Assembly (NCBI GenBank): GCA_947500505.1
Contig: CANMSL010000004.1
Span: 62,001 to 126,000, forward strand
From: an uncultured Aquimarina sp.
GTDB taxonomy: Bacteria; Bacteroidota; Bacteroidia; Flavobacteriales; Flavobacteriaceae
DNA: 64,000 nt
Reading direction: 5' to 3'
Each line of letters opens with the position of its first letter. Positions within the stretch are counted from its first letter, which is position 1. Positions 46,922-55,162 of the stretch are shown in pieces. The translations under genes and the position numbers were made by a program. The notes under the pieces are model-generated. The model worked only from the letters and a program-made list of their open reading frames with translations. It was not told the DNA's origin and did not search any database.

Positions 46922-48652
46922 ATGAGACATATTGCAATCATTGGTATTGGACCACGCGGACTTTCTGCATTAGAAAATTTATATCTGGAAATTTCCAAAG
47001 CCAAAAAATCGAAAGAAATTCAGGTTACCTTATTCGAGACTGCAGCTACGCCAGGATCCGGGCGAATCTGGAATACCTCGCAACCAGACACTAATTGGTT
47101 AAATATTACCGAGCGGGCCTTAAAAGATTTAAAAGGTAGACCGGCAATAGATCTTCCTGCTTTCACTATACCTGCCTTTCATTCCTATACAGAATGGTTG
47201 CCCAAAGAACAGCAACATCCCGATGAAGATTCACCTGATACGTTTCCGCCAAGAAAAAAATTAGGCACCTATCTAAACGAAAGATTCGAATCTATTTATA
47301 AAATACTTGATAAAGCCCAAAATGTAAGTAAAAAGCGTACAGAAATTATCAGTATTGAGCTTAAGGATGAAATCTTCTTTCTAACAGATACTTTAGGAAA
47401 CGTGCATCAGTTTGACGAAGTAGTACTTACTATCGGTCATCAACCAACTCAAATATCTGAACAATTACAGCAATGGAAAGAACACGCTACTAACAAAACG
47501 AATCTTATTGTTTTTGAAGAACCCTATCCCGTGGAGCATATCGTCAACACTACTCAAATAAATTCGAAGAGTACTGTCGGTCTTCGAGGATTTGGATTAG
47601 CAATGATCGACGTGGCAAGAGCAATCACTATAGGAAAAGGAGGCGCATTTAAGATCACTGATAATAGAACTTTCGAATCTGAATATATTAGTAGTGATCA
47701 GACACCTCACAAAATAATTCCTTTCTCCTTAGATGGTAAACCTATGGTTCCAAAACCGCTCAATGCTGCAATTGATAAATGGTTTACACCTACCAATGAG
47801 GAAATTCAAACATTTGCTGTTAATATTAGAAAAGCTGCTCATGGAGCAAACAACGTATCTGGAACCGATTTTCTTAAAAATGCTATTGCTCCAATCGCTG
47901 TACGTGTTTATAAAGATCTTAGAAAAAAAGCAATCCCAAACAGCGAGAATGAAGAACAACTTAAACAGATTGTGATAAAGTGGTTGGATAATGAATCTTA
48001 TGCTAATAAGTTATTGCATCCTGTAGATAACGATACTGCTACTACTATCAAAACTTTTATCGATATGGCAACAGGAGATGCACCCATATCTTTAGATTAT
48101 TGTGTTGGTCAGGTGTGGCGCCATTGTCAACCTACCTTATATAAAGAATTTTCTCATACCGATCTTGATGACGAAACAACAGCAGAGGTCATCGCCCTGG
48201 ACGAAAGGAGCAAACGTTATTCTTACGGACCGCCAGTAGAGAGCATGCAACAAATTTTGACCTTAATCCGAGCAGAAGTTCTGGTATTGGATTATGTAGA
48301 CGATCCGGAAATTGAACTTGTGGCAGATGGATGGAAGTTAAGCACCAACAGTAAGCATATAATTACAAATGTAATGATCAATAGTGTACTCGATCCTCCA
48401 AAGCTACTGGAGATCGTATCCCCTCTTATCTCTAACTTACTTTCTAACGATTTGATTGATCCTATTCATTCTGAATTAGGCATTCATATAGAGAAAAACG
48501 GATGTATTATGATTTCTGATAAAAGTGTGGATATTCCATTGGCTGCATTAGGTCGAATATCGAAAGGTAGTGTGATTGGAGTCGATGCCATATTAGAATG
48601 TTTTGGTTCCAGAATTAATGATTGGGCAAAATCGGCTGTACAAAGAATTTAA
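46922..48652 (+). CDS. FAD/NAD(P)-binding protein (NAD_binding_9 type)
   Basis: 576 residues. The N-terminal Rossmann motif 'IAIIGIGPRGLSALENLY' and 'LFETAATPGSGRIWNT' are typical of the FAD-NAD(P)-binding (PF13454-like) family, and the second nucleotide-binding region includes 'STVGLRGFGLAMIDVARAIT'. No known substrate domain is visible. Such proteins occur in siderophore-like and amine-oxidising pathways and as orphans. The cysteine hydrolase gene follows by 30 bp, probably in one transcript, so a small nitrogenous or amide metabolite is a reasonable guess. Confidence 0.85.
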   Translation: MRHIAIIGIGPRGLSALENLYLEISKAKKSKEIQVTLFETAATPGSGRIWNTSQPDTNWLNITERALKDLKGRPAIDLPAFTIPAFHSYTEWLPKEQQHPDEDSPDTFPPRKKLGTYLNERFESIYKILDKAQNVSKKRTEIISIELKDEIFFLTDTLGNVHQFDEVVLTIGHQPTQISEQLQQWKEHATNKTNLIVFEEPYPVEHIVNTTQINSKSTVGLRGFGLAMIDVARAITIGKGGAFKITDNRTFESEYISSDQTPHKIIPFSLDGKPMVPKPLNAAIDKWFTPTNEEIQTFAVNIRKAAHGANNVSGTDFLKNAIAPIAVRVYKDLRKKAIPNSENEEQLKQIVIKWLDNESYANKLLHPVDNDTATTIKTFIDMATGDAPISLDYCVGQVWRHCQPTLYKEFSHTDLDDETTAEVIALDERSKRYSYGPPVESMQQILTLIRAEVLVLDYVDDPEIELVADGWKLSTNSKHIITNVMINSVLDPPKLLEIVSPLISNLLSNDLIDPIHSELGIHIEKNGCIMISDKSVDIPLAALGRISKGSVIGVDAILECFGSRINDWAKSAVQRI

Positions 48653-48682
48653 AACAAAAAGAAAACGAATCCTAACATATAT

Positions 48683-49258
48683 ATGACCACATTAACCAAA
48701 AAAGACAATCCCGCTTTAGTACTGATTGATGTACAAAAAGGAATTAATAGTCCCGGATACTACGGTACGGAGCGTAATAATCCAACAGCAGAAAAAAATA
48801 TAGAAGCCTTGTTAAAAAAATGGAGAAAGGAAGGGCTTCCGGTATATCATATAAAGCATTGTTCTACTAATCCGGAATCTCCATTGGCGAAAGGAAAATC
48901 CGGCAATGATTTCCAGGATTTTATTGTACCGAAACCTGGTGAACCTATGATCGAAAAAGAGGTAAACAGTGCTTTTATCGGTACCGATCTTAGAGCACAA
49001 TTAGAAGCTGCAGATATCAAAAATCTGGTAATTGTAGGGCTCACTACAGAACATTGTGTATCAACCAGTACCAGAATGGCATCCAACTATGGATTTAATG
49101 TTTTTTTGATAGAAGATGGGGTTGCAGCATTTGATAAAATAGGAGCTAGTGGCAGTCACTATAGCGCCCAGATGGTACATGATATCGAAATTGCCAATCT
49201 AAAGGATGAATTTGCGACTATTGTACAAACTGAAGATATGTTGGATATTTTTAATTAA
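48683..49258 (+). CDS. Isochorismatase-family cysteine hydrolase
   Basis: 191 residues. The catalytic triad of cysteine hydrolases is visible: Asp16 in 'LVLIDVQKG', Lys92 in 'IEKEVNSAF' and Cys125 in 'TTEHCVSTSTRMA', next to the usual non-prolyl cis-peptide region. The family includes nicotinamidase, isochorismatase, ureidoacrylate and N-carbamoyl amidases. Cys with T-x-H-C-V favours an amidase over a true isochorismatase. It is cytoplasmic and probably cotranscribed with the FAD/NAD(P) protein. Confidence 0.92.
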   Translation: MTTLTKKDNPALVLIDVQKGINSPGYYGTERNNPTAEKNIEALLKKWRKEGLPVYHIKHCSTNPESPLAKGKSGNDFQDFIVPKPGEPMIEKEVNSAFIGTDLRAQLEAADIKNLVIVGLTTEHCVSTSTRMASNYGFNVFLIEDGVAAFDKIGASGSHYSAQMVHDIEIANLKDEFATIVQTEDMLDIFN

Positions 49259-49558
49259 TATTTTAAACTGTTTGTTCGAGTACTTTGACCATCGGGAAAA
49301 TTGTACTTCGACACTTCTCTGCATCTGCAAGAAGCTCAGCAGAGCTATCGAGAACTATAATAAAAAACTTACAATTCCGTTGCTTCTACAGGCCTACCCA
49401 AGCATACTTAAGGGTTAAGCCAAAAGAAAAGCGCAATCCAGCAAAACAACATCCTTTGACTACGATTACCGTACTAATGATTAAAATCAAGTTGACGAAC
49501 ACTACAATTGCCTATATTTTAAACGTGAATTCGATGTAAGAATTTAGTTCTAAAAAGC

Positions 49559-49694
49559 CGTCAGATTGAGTGGTTTTTCATAGTGAAACGGAGAAAAATT
49601 GTATCGAAATTAGGCTTTTACCTTAAAATTTACTTGTCTTCGATACAATCCGCCCGAGACGGATCACTCTGACTGACGTAAATTTTCTTACGTC
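49559..49694. repeat. Degenerate nested inverted repeat with terminal hairpin
   Basis: CGTCAG...GAGTG (49559-49572) is inverted at CACTC...CTGACG (49665-49678). Inside, ATTGTATCGAA (49598-49608) pairs exactly with TTCGATACAAT (49639-49649). A separate hairpin, GACGTAA/TTACGTC (49675-49694), borders it. The outer arm resembles the GTCAGnTTGAGnG palindromic repeats scattered between flavobacterial genes. The convergent genes on each side make a transcription-end role possible. The rest of the 447-bp gap (from 49259) has only spurious short frames. Confidence 0.55.
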
Positions 49695-49705
49695 GAATTC
49701 AGGTT

Positions 49706-50335
49706 TTAAAGTAAATATATAAGATTTCCTATACCCACTAGACCGGTTAAACAGCCTAAAACTAAATCCATTTTAGTGGCTAAAAAAGTAAGTTTATCCT
49801 TAATTCTACTGGCAACTGTAGCATATAGTGCGTATAAAGTAAATGACCCGATAGTAGAGCCAATTGAAAAATAAAAACTATTTAAAAAAGAATATTCAAA
49901 AAAATCCAATCCAATTAATAAGGAAATAGAAGTAAAATAAAACGGGATAGCAAAGGTATTTAATAAAGACATACCTACTCCGTGTGCATATGCTTTGGAC
50001 TTTTCAATATCTTCTTCTTGTTTACTTTTTTGCATTTCCTTTTTGGATATAAAATATAATCTAAAAAAATGAATAGATAACAGCATAAGAATTGCCGTGC
50101 CTAATTTTTGGATAGTCTCAATATATTCCGAATTCTCCATCAAAACACTGGATAGGTAAGCACCAATATTTGCCTGAAAAAATAATACAGTAGCATATCC
50201 TCCAATCAGGTAAAAGGCAGCTTTCTTACCTTTTTTTAAACTAAACTTCACAACGGTAAGATTCAAAAAACTAGGTGTAATGCTACCTAAAGAAGCGACA
50301 ACGAATCCAAGGAATGCACAGGTAATAAAATTCAT
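49706..50335 (-). CDS. LysE-family transporter
   Basis: 209 residues with about six membrane helices: 'FLGFVVASLGSITPSFLNLT' with the P-x-F/GxxTP-like opening of the LysE/RhtB superfamily, then 'AAFYLIGGYATVLFFQANIG', 'AILMLLSIHFFRLYF', a charged cytoplasmic loop, and 'LNTFAIPFYFTSISLLIG'. The family exports amino acids or other small molecules across the inner membrane. It is a single gene. Confidence 0.85.
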   Translation of the reverse strand: MNFITCAFLGFVVASLGSITPSFLNLTVVKFSLKKGKKAAFYLIGGYATVLFFQANIGAYLSSVLMENSEYIETIQKLGTAILMLLSIHFFRLYFISKKEMQKSKQEEDIEKSKAYAHGVGMSLLNTFAIPFYFTSISLLIGLDFFEYSFLNSFYFSIGSTIGSFTLYALYATVASRIKDKLTFLATKMDLVLGCLTGLVGIGNLIYLL

Positions 50336-50473
50336 ACAGTATTTTGGAACAAAAAAACAACTTAAAGAATACTTGTATTAATACATTTGATATTTAGTTT
50401 GATCCATAAGGTTTTTATTTAATGTAATCTGTCCTTATCCAAACTTCTAAAAGACACTATCCCGTAAAGAGGT

Positions 50474-50647
50474 TTCTTTACCCATAGTTTTCATTTGCTC
50501 AACCTAAGTTTTATAAGCGTTTTCGGCATTCTTTTTTACTTCTAATCCCCAATAGGCATCTCCCAGATTAATATATGCTACCGTTCTATCCGGAACTTCC
50601 TCCACGATCTTTTCTAAAAGAAATACCACTTCTTCATAGGCTTCTAC
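50474..50647 (-). pseudogene. Broken copy of the TPR tail of the neighbouring lipoprotein gene
   Basis: This stretch is a near-identical, gap-free copy of 51466-51639, the 3' end of the 51427-52503 gene, displaced by exactly 992 bp. Its frame reads 'AYEEVVFLLEKIVEEVPDRT' and 'INLGDAYWGL', then hits an in-frame TAG where the intact gene has a Tyr codon. The first part of the gene is absent. The remainder of the 324-bp gap between 50336 and 50659 shows nothing else. Confidence 0.85.
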
Positions 50648-50659
50648 TTTTACTCTAAA

Positions 50660-51430
50660 TTAGTAAAATCTATCGATTACATCAGGTTTTAGATATGGTC
50701 TCAGTTCATCAAAGGAAAAAACTATTTCTTCAGATAACAAATAAGGAGAAGCATGATGCATAGTCACATCAGAATATATAATAATCAAATGAGGAATATC
50801 TTTACGTTCAATTAAATAAAAATTGGATAGATTGTCTGCGGTAAGATGATGTTCTTCAGACTCTAATTCCTTAATGAATTCTTTTCTCATAGCAAGATCA
50901 TCTTCAATATCATCTCTTTTTAATTCTCTGTATTCTGTATCAATTAAATCCTTTTGAATAGAATCGACTCTTTTTGAACATTTTGCTATTATGTAATCTA
51001 TTCCATCCTTATTGACCAAATCATCGACTTTCAGCAACTCTCCGATAATAAGATCAAAATTATGGTACAATTCTAATTGATATCTTAGATTAACTCTATG
51101 ATAATTTTCTGAAATACTTAGCATATTATTTTTACCATACAGAATCTCGGTTTTTGTATATATCTCCTCACAATCATCAAGATACTCGGGATTATCATTT
51201 ATTGAATTTTGACAACATGCTTTAAATTCCTTTATATAAACTTCTTTATTGAAGAGCTGTGATTTTATTTTATCAATACCACTACCTTCTGTAGAAAAGG
51301 ATAAAGATTCAACTACTTGATAAAAACCATCATCACAATAAATGGTATCAACTGTTTTATCGACAATTAAGGGAGTCTGTGGCAGGAGAACTTGACCGGT
51401 AACAAAAATTAGGTATACTATTTTTCTCAT
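50660..51430 (-). CDS. Exported protein at the end of the TssD operon (putative immunity)
   Basis: 256 residues with a signal peptide (hydrophobic residues 3-16, ending 'LLPQT'). The mature part is mostly charged alpha/beta sequence with two Cys near 76-90 ('FKACCQNSINDNPEYLDDCEE') and helical stretches ('KRVDSIQKDLIDTEYRELKR'). The family is not recognised. The start overlaps the stop of the preceding lipoprotein gene (ATGA), so it is the fourth coupled gene of the TssD-effector operon. A periplasmic location would suit immunity to a cell-wall effector (inference). Confidence 0.65.
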   Translation of the reverse strand: MRKIVYLIFVTGQVLLPQTPLIVDKTVDTIYCDDGFYQVVESLSFSTEGSGIDKIKSQLFNKEVYIKEFKACCQNSINDNPEYLDDCEEIYTKTEILYGKNNMLSISENYHRVNLRYQLELYHNFDLIIGELLKVDDLVNKDGIDYIIAKCSKRVDSIQKDLIDTEYRELKRDDIEDDLAMRKEFIKELESEEHHLTADNLSNFYLIERKDIPHLIIIYSDVTMHHASPYLLSEEIVFSFDELRPYLKPDVIDRFY

Positions 51431-52503
51431 TTCAATCGCTCTAAAACTCTTTTAGGAATTTTAGCTTCTTTACCCTTGGTTTTCATTTGATCAACGTAGG
51501 TTTTATAGGCTTCTTTAGCTTTCTCCTTTTCGTCTAATCCCCAATAAGCATCTCCCAAATTAATAAAGGCTACCGTTCTATCCGGAACTTCCTCTACAAT
51601 CTTTTCTAAAAGAAATACTGCTTCTTCATAGGCTTTTGCTTGTTCCAGATAAAAAGACAAATTATTATAATTTTCAATAGAAGGTTTATTATCCAACATT
51701 AAAAAATTAACACTTTTAATAGTTGAATATAAAGATTTGTTTAGATGATAATCTTCATTTTCTTGAACAGTTCTAGAATACTTATTATTTATATCAAATA
51801 AATATTTAAATAACACTCCATAAGAACTTGATTTAAAATCAAAATTCTCAAAAATATCCTTATATCTCATTAACCTTTCATTAGGTATATTACTCTTTGA
51901 AGAAATTATCTTTGCGACATCTTCAAAAATTAAATTTTTAATTAAAGATAACTCGCTGTCGTCATCTGGATATTCCTTATTGAAACATCTTATTCTATCA
52001 TTTTGTGCAAGGTAACAATCTAAATCTTTTGTAAATAATGGTTCACCGTGAAAATTAAACTCAAAATCATAGAAGACATTGGAAGAATTGTATGGTTCGC
52101 TAATTGTTTCAGATAAATTGTCACTTATTTCACCGTGAAATACCTTGTATACAAATAACTCATTATCACTATACCAACCAATTTGCTGGAAGTCAGTAAA
52201 AACATTCTGATCTCCAGAGCTTATCTTCTTTGATTTCCCATTTAAAACTATTGATATGGACCCCCATAAACTAATATTATTTATAGAATCCCTATATTTT
52301 AAATCTCCATATTTAAATTGAATGTTTTCATAGACCGGATTATTATAAATCTTCTCTTCCGAATTGGATTGTAAAGATAATGTTGTAGTATTTTTATTTT
52401 CTTCTAGCTCTTTACTTTCACCCAATGTACTATTCAAACTAGTCTTTGAATTACAACTATTTAAAAAGCATAGACCCAACAAAAAGGAAATCAATATTTT
52501 CAT
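51427..52503 (-). CDS. TPR lipoprotein, putative immunity protein of the LysM effector
   Basis: 358 residues with a lipoprotein signal (lipobox 'FLNSC'). The N-terminal two thirds are a beta-rich region of unknown family ('YGDLKYRDSINNISLWGSIS', 'YDFEFNFHGEPLFTKDLD'). The last 90 residues are two TPRs ('EEAVFLLEKIVEEVPDRTVA', 'NLGDAYWGLDEKEKAKEAYK'). It overlaps the effector stop by four bases (ATGA), the usual coupling of an effector with its immunity gene. Being a periplasmic-side lipoprotein fits protection of peptidoglycan. A broken copy of its 3' end lies downstream. Confidence 0.72.
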   Translation of the reverse strand: MKILISFLLGLCFLNSCNSKTSLNSTLGESKELEENKNTTTLSLQSNSEEKIYNNPVYENIQFKYGDLKYRDSINNISLWGSISIVLNGKSKKISSGDQNVFTDFQQIGWYSDNELFVYKVFHGEISDNLSETISEPYNSSNVFYDFEFNFHGEPLFTKDLDCYLAQNDRIRCFNKEYPDDDSELSLIKNLIFEDVAKIISSKSNIPNERLMRYKDIFENFDFKSSSYGVLFKYLFDINNKYSRTVQENEDYHLNKSLYSTIKSVNFLMLDNKPSIENYNNLSFYLEQAKAYEEAVFLLEKIVEEVPDRTVAFINLGDAYWGLDEKEKAKEAYKTYVDQMKTKGKEAKIPKRVLERLK

Positions 52504-54218
52504 AACTTACTCTTAAGGTTATTGTATCTTTTAGTAGCGTGGGTCATAGGCGTCTTAACCCCTGCTAATTTCTCTCCTCTTAGAGGACCATAAATTTTAA
52601 TTATTTCCTTCTCATAAGATGAATGTTGGTCACCCCAATCAGAAGGTTTCCTGGATAGATTACTTTCCTTTTCTTTTTCTTTTTTATCTTTATTCCTTTC
52701 TGCCACTTCTTCATCTTTCTTTTTAAAGAAACGATTAAGCGCTTCTCCAAAATACATTTTAACATGTCCTGGTCTATTTACGTGATGATCCAAAACTAAT
52801 GCTTTTCCTAATTTGGATTTTAAAAAATCAGAGAGTCTATATGAATACCCTGTTGGTTTTAGTGGTAACACTTTATTTCTTAATCGATCTATAAAATCCT
52901 CAACTTGTTTAGCTTGAAAATCTTTATCTTTTGCTGCTCTAACAATAGGCTCTAACGGTTTACATTTTATCTTTTTATTGTATTCAGTACTAACAAACCC
53001 TTCTCTTATTTTAGTTTTTAAAGCACTCCCTGTTATTTTGGATGATGAAGAGTCATTAGGATCCTTGTAATAGATTTTACCTCCATCAGCACTCCATCCA
53101 CATTCTTCAAATAGGTTTTTATATTTATCAGGATTACTTTTTTTAAATTCTTCAACTTGAATTGGGAATTCACCCTTTCCCATTGGATTTATGGTTTTTT
53201 GCATAGCTCCAACGGTCAAAATTTCACTATCGTATGACTGAATACTATCTAAATTCCCCTCATTCTCTGACATTCCGACTAAAATATCTTTTTCCTCTGT
53301 TGTTATCCTTCCTTCATCTATTAAAGAATTCCAATACTTATAATCGGCTAATTTTTGATTCCCCATGTATAAAGGCCCATACTTACTACCACTTTTCACA
53401 CATTTGAATTGTTTATCATATTTTTGACCACAATCACAGCTTCTCTCAATAGTTAACCACTTATTTTCCATATCCAACCAACGGTTCGGTATGGTTTTAT
53501 AATCCGGCTTGCCTTCATCATCAGGATTACGACCGTGATAAGTAATATAATAATCCTTATCCGTATCTGCTTCAACTAAAAGATAGAATTTGCTCTTTTT
53601 ATCTTTTAATTTATCTAAATTGTCATTCCACAATTTTTGTTTCTTATCATCCTTAGGCAATAACTTGACTTTCGCAATTGCCCAATCTTTAAAATCATCT
53701 TTATTCAGTACATTCTCATCATTACAATAATTACCTACGGAGGTTTTTATCAAAGCAACATCCTTATCATCCTGTTGTACTGTGATAATTTCATCCACCT
53801 CAACTATTCCTTTTTCAATGCCTTGTTTTATATTCAGTTTTAGTTTCAGTTCTTGTGCATTTTCCGTTTCAACTATTATATATACCTCGTCACCTGCTTT
53901 AACTTCATTGACCTTTTCAAACCTTACATTGTCTCCTTTTTTAGTAGGAGAATTTATAATAAGCTCCTGATCAATAATGATGACGTCGCTAGATAAATTA
54001 TTATCTGCTTTAATTTTAGCTACAGTGGTATTATTATTTGATGCTATTTTTCCTAGTGTGTCTCCGGACACAACAGTATGCTTTTTCTCTTCACCTTCAT
54101 AAACTGGTTCATCTTTCCTCAATGCAAAATAAGCATCTTTGATATGTTTGCGCTCTACCTCTATTGCTGCAATAGATAAGCTATTGGACGAATTATTACT
54201 TTGGAAAATCGTAGGCAT
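52500..54218 (-). CDS. LysM protein with lysozyme-like region, probable T6SS effector
   Basis: 572 residues without a signal peptide. LysM lies at about 46-90 ('HTVVSGDTLGKIASNNNTTV'). An Ig-like segment at about 95-150 ('VKAGDEVYIIVETENAQEL') resembles one at the C-terminus of the adjacent TssD. A Cys-rich insert ('RSCDCGQKYDKQFKC') leads to the region 290-370 with 'MSENEGNLDSIQSYDSEILT' and 'VGAMQKT', which I recall from predicted lysozyme/transglycosylase-like effectors; the Glu would be catalytic. The C-terminus is Lys-rich and includes 'LDHHVNRPGHVKMYFGEALN'. Coupling to tssD (1-bp overlap) and to exported putative immunity genes supports a peptidoglycan-cutting type VI effector. Activity is inferred. 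Confidence 0.72.
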   Translation of the reverse strand: MPTIFQSNNSSNSLSIAAIEVERKHIKDAYFALRKDEPVYEGEEKKHTVVSGDTLGKIASNNNTTVAKIKADNNLSSDVIIIDQELIINSPTKKGDNVRFEKVNEVKAGDEVYIIVETENAQELKLKLNIKQGIEKGIVEVDEIITVQQDDKDVALIKTSVGNYCNDENVLNKDDFKDWAIAKVKLLPKDDKKQKLWNDNLDKLKDKKSKFYLLVEADTDKDYYITYHGRNPDDEGKPDYKTIPNRWLDMENKWLTIERSCDCGQKYDKQFKCVKSGSKYGPLYMGNQKLADYKYWNSLIDEGRITTEEKDILVGMSENEGNLDSIQSYDSEILTVGAMQKTINPMGKGEFPIQVEEFKKSNPDKYKNLFEECGWSADGGKIYYKDPNDSSSSKITGSALKTKIREGFVSTEYNKKIKCKPLEPIVRAAKDKDFQAKQVEDFIDRLRNKVLPLKPTGYSYRLSDFLKSKLGKALVLDHHVNRPGHVKMYFGEALNRFFKKKDEEVAERNKDKKEKEKESNLSRKPSDWGDQHSSYEKEIIKIYGPLRGEKLAGVKTPMTHATKRYNNLKSKL

Positions 54219-54925
54219 TAGCTTATTTTTTGTTTGATTACTTCTAATTCTATACTCATTCGATCAGATCTTACAGAAATATCTTCCAATAGATCATTCT
54301 CGATTAGTTCTCCATTATACAGGAAATCATAATTATTGTCTGATAAATCAATTGATATCATTTCTCCAACCATATCTTTTGTTTCTATATGAAGTTGTAC
54401 ATTTCCCTCGGTAACTTTTTGGATTTCTTTACCAGAACTATCTTTAAAGACGGCTCCAACAATCTCAGGCTCCAAATTCTCCTCCCTTTCCGTAATAGGT
54501 GCGGCTCCTTCAAAAGGATTGCTGGGGTTCCAGTTTTTTTCAAAGATCTGACCACGTACCCGCTGTATTCCCGGCGAAAGGGTCAACTGCATTTTTAACG
54601 GATCATTGCCCTCTGCATTAAACTTCTCCTCCATATGAACACAATGACAATTGGCAAACTCAAAATCAAACAGCTTGCTATAGCCATCCCGCTTATAAAA
54701 CCGAACATACCCATTATACGTAGTATGGGTAGAAAACATCCAATCGTAGAACAATTCATCATTCTTGGTAGATTCTATCAGTAAGGTGATTCCACCACCA
54801 TGTATGGTAGTTTTAGGACGACCATTGTGATCGATCAGTTGTTGGTACAAAAACGTACTATCCAGTACATTTCGTTCTTCGTCATTAATACATAATTTTG
54901 CCTGAAAGGCCATAGGCGTGATCAT
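54218..54925 (-). CDS. tssD: Type VI secretion tube protein TssD (Hcp-like) with C-terminal extension
   Basis: 235 residues from ATG 54925; ATG 54913 ('MAFQAKLCIND') is the more typical family start. Residues 1-145 match Bacteroidetes TssD: 'VLDSTFLYQQLIDHNGRPKT', 'HGGGITLLIESTKNDELFYD' and 'KMQLTLSPGIQRVRGQIFEK'. A normal TssD ends near 130 residues; here a further 90 residues form an Ig-like domain ('TEGNVQLHIETKDMVGEMIS') similar to a segment of the next gene's product. This is the layout expected of a tube protein that carries cargo. No sheath, baseplate, membrane or ClpV-type genes are in the window, so this is an orphan effector cassette. Confidence 0.85.
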   Translation of the reverse strand: MITPMAFQAKLCINDEERNVLDSTFLYQQLIDHNGRPKTTIHGGGITLLIESTKNDELFYDWMFSTHTTYNGYVRFYKRDGYSKLFDFEFANCHCVHMEEKFNAEGNDPLKMQLTLSPGIQRVRGQIFEKNWNPSNPFEGAAPITEREENLEPEIVGAVFKDSSGKEIQKVTEGNVQLHIETKDMVGEMISIDLSDNNYDFLYNGELIENDLLEDISVRSDRMSIELEVIKQKIS

Positions 54926-54956
54926 TTGAGATTTGAAAGGCGTAAAATATCAAAAA

Positions 54957-54974
54957 TAACGTTCACAAACGTTA
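54957..54974. promoter_or_regulatory. Perfect inverted repeat upstream of tssD (possible operator)
   Basis: TAACGTT-CACA-AACGTTA is an exact 7+7 inverted repeat, 32 bp upstream of the tssD start. It has no T-run, so it is more like a protein-binding site than a terminator. A TAnnTTTG-like motif on the minus strand (TACATTTG, near 55042-55049) lies further upstream. Confidence 0.45.
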
Positions 54975-55162
54975 CCTGCGCTATTATTTCGATGTAGGGA
55001 TATTTTCCTTTGATAAAAAGTGTAAGTATCACCGCAATTACATCAAATGTAAGAACAAATTTTTTAAAGAAAAATCCAAATTAGGGGTAACATATCTTTC
55101 TCTTATGACACAATATCTAGAGAAGCAGTACTACTACTGCCCTAATTTTAAAACTAAAAAAT

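Noticed and set aside
49206..49539. Two short plus-strand frames after the cysteine hydrolase gene
   Set aside because: They overlap each other and the 3' end of the gene, have no family motif and cover degenerate intergenic sequence.
53782..54598. Plus-strand frames opposite the effector and tssD genes
   Set aside because: Antisense shadows of a well-supported coupled operon.
48683..54925. A full type VI secretion locus
   Set aside because: Only TssD and its cargo genes are present; no sheath, baseplate, membrane-complex or ClpV-type gene lies in the window.
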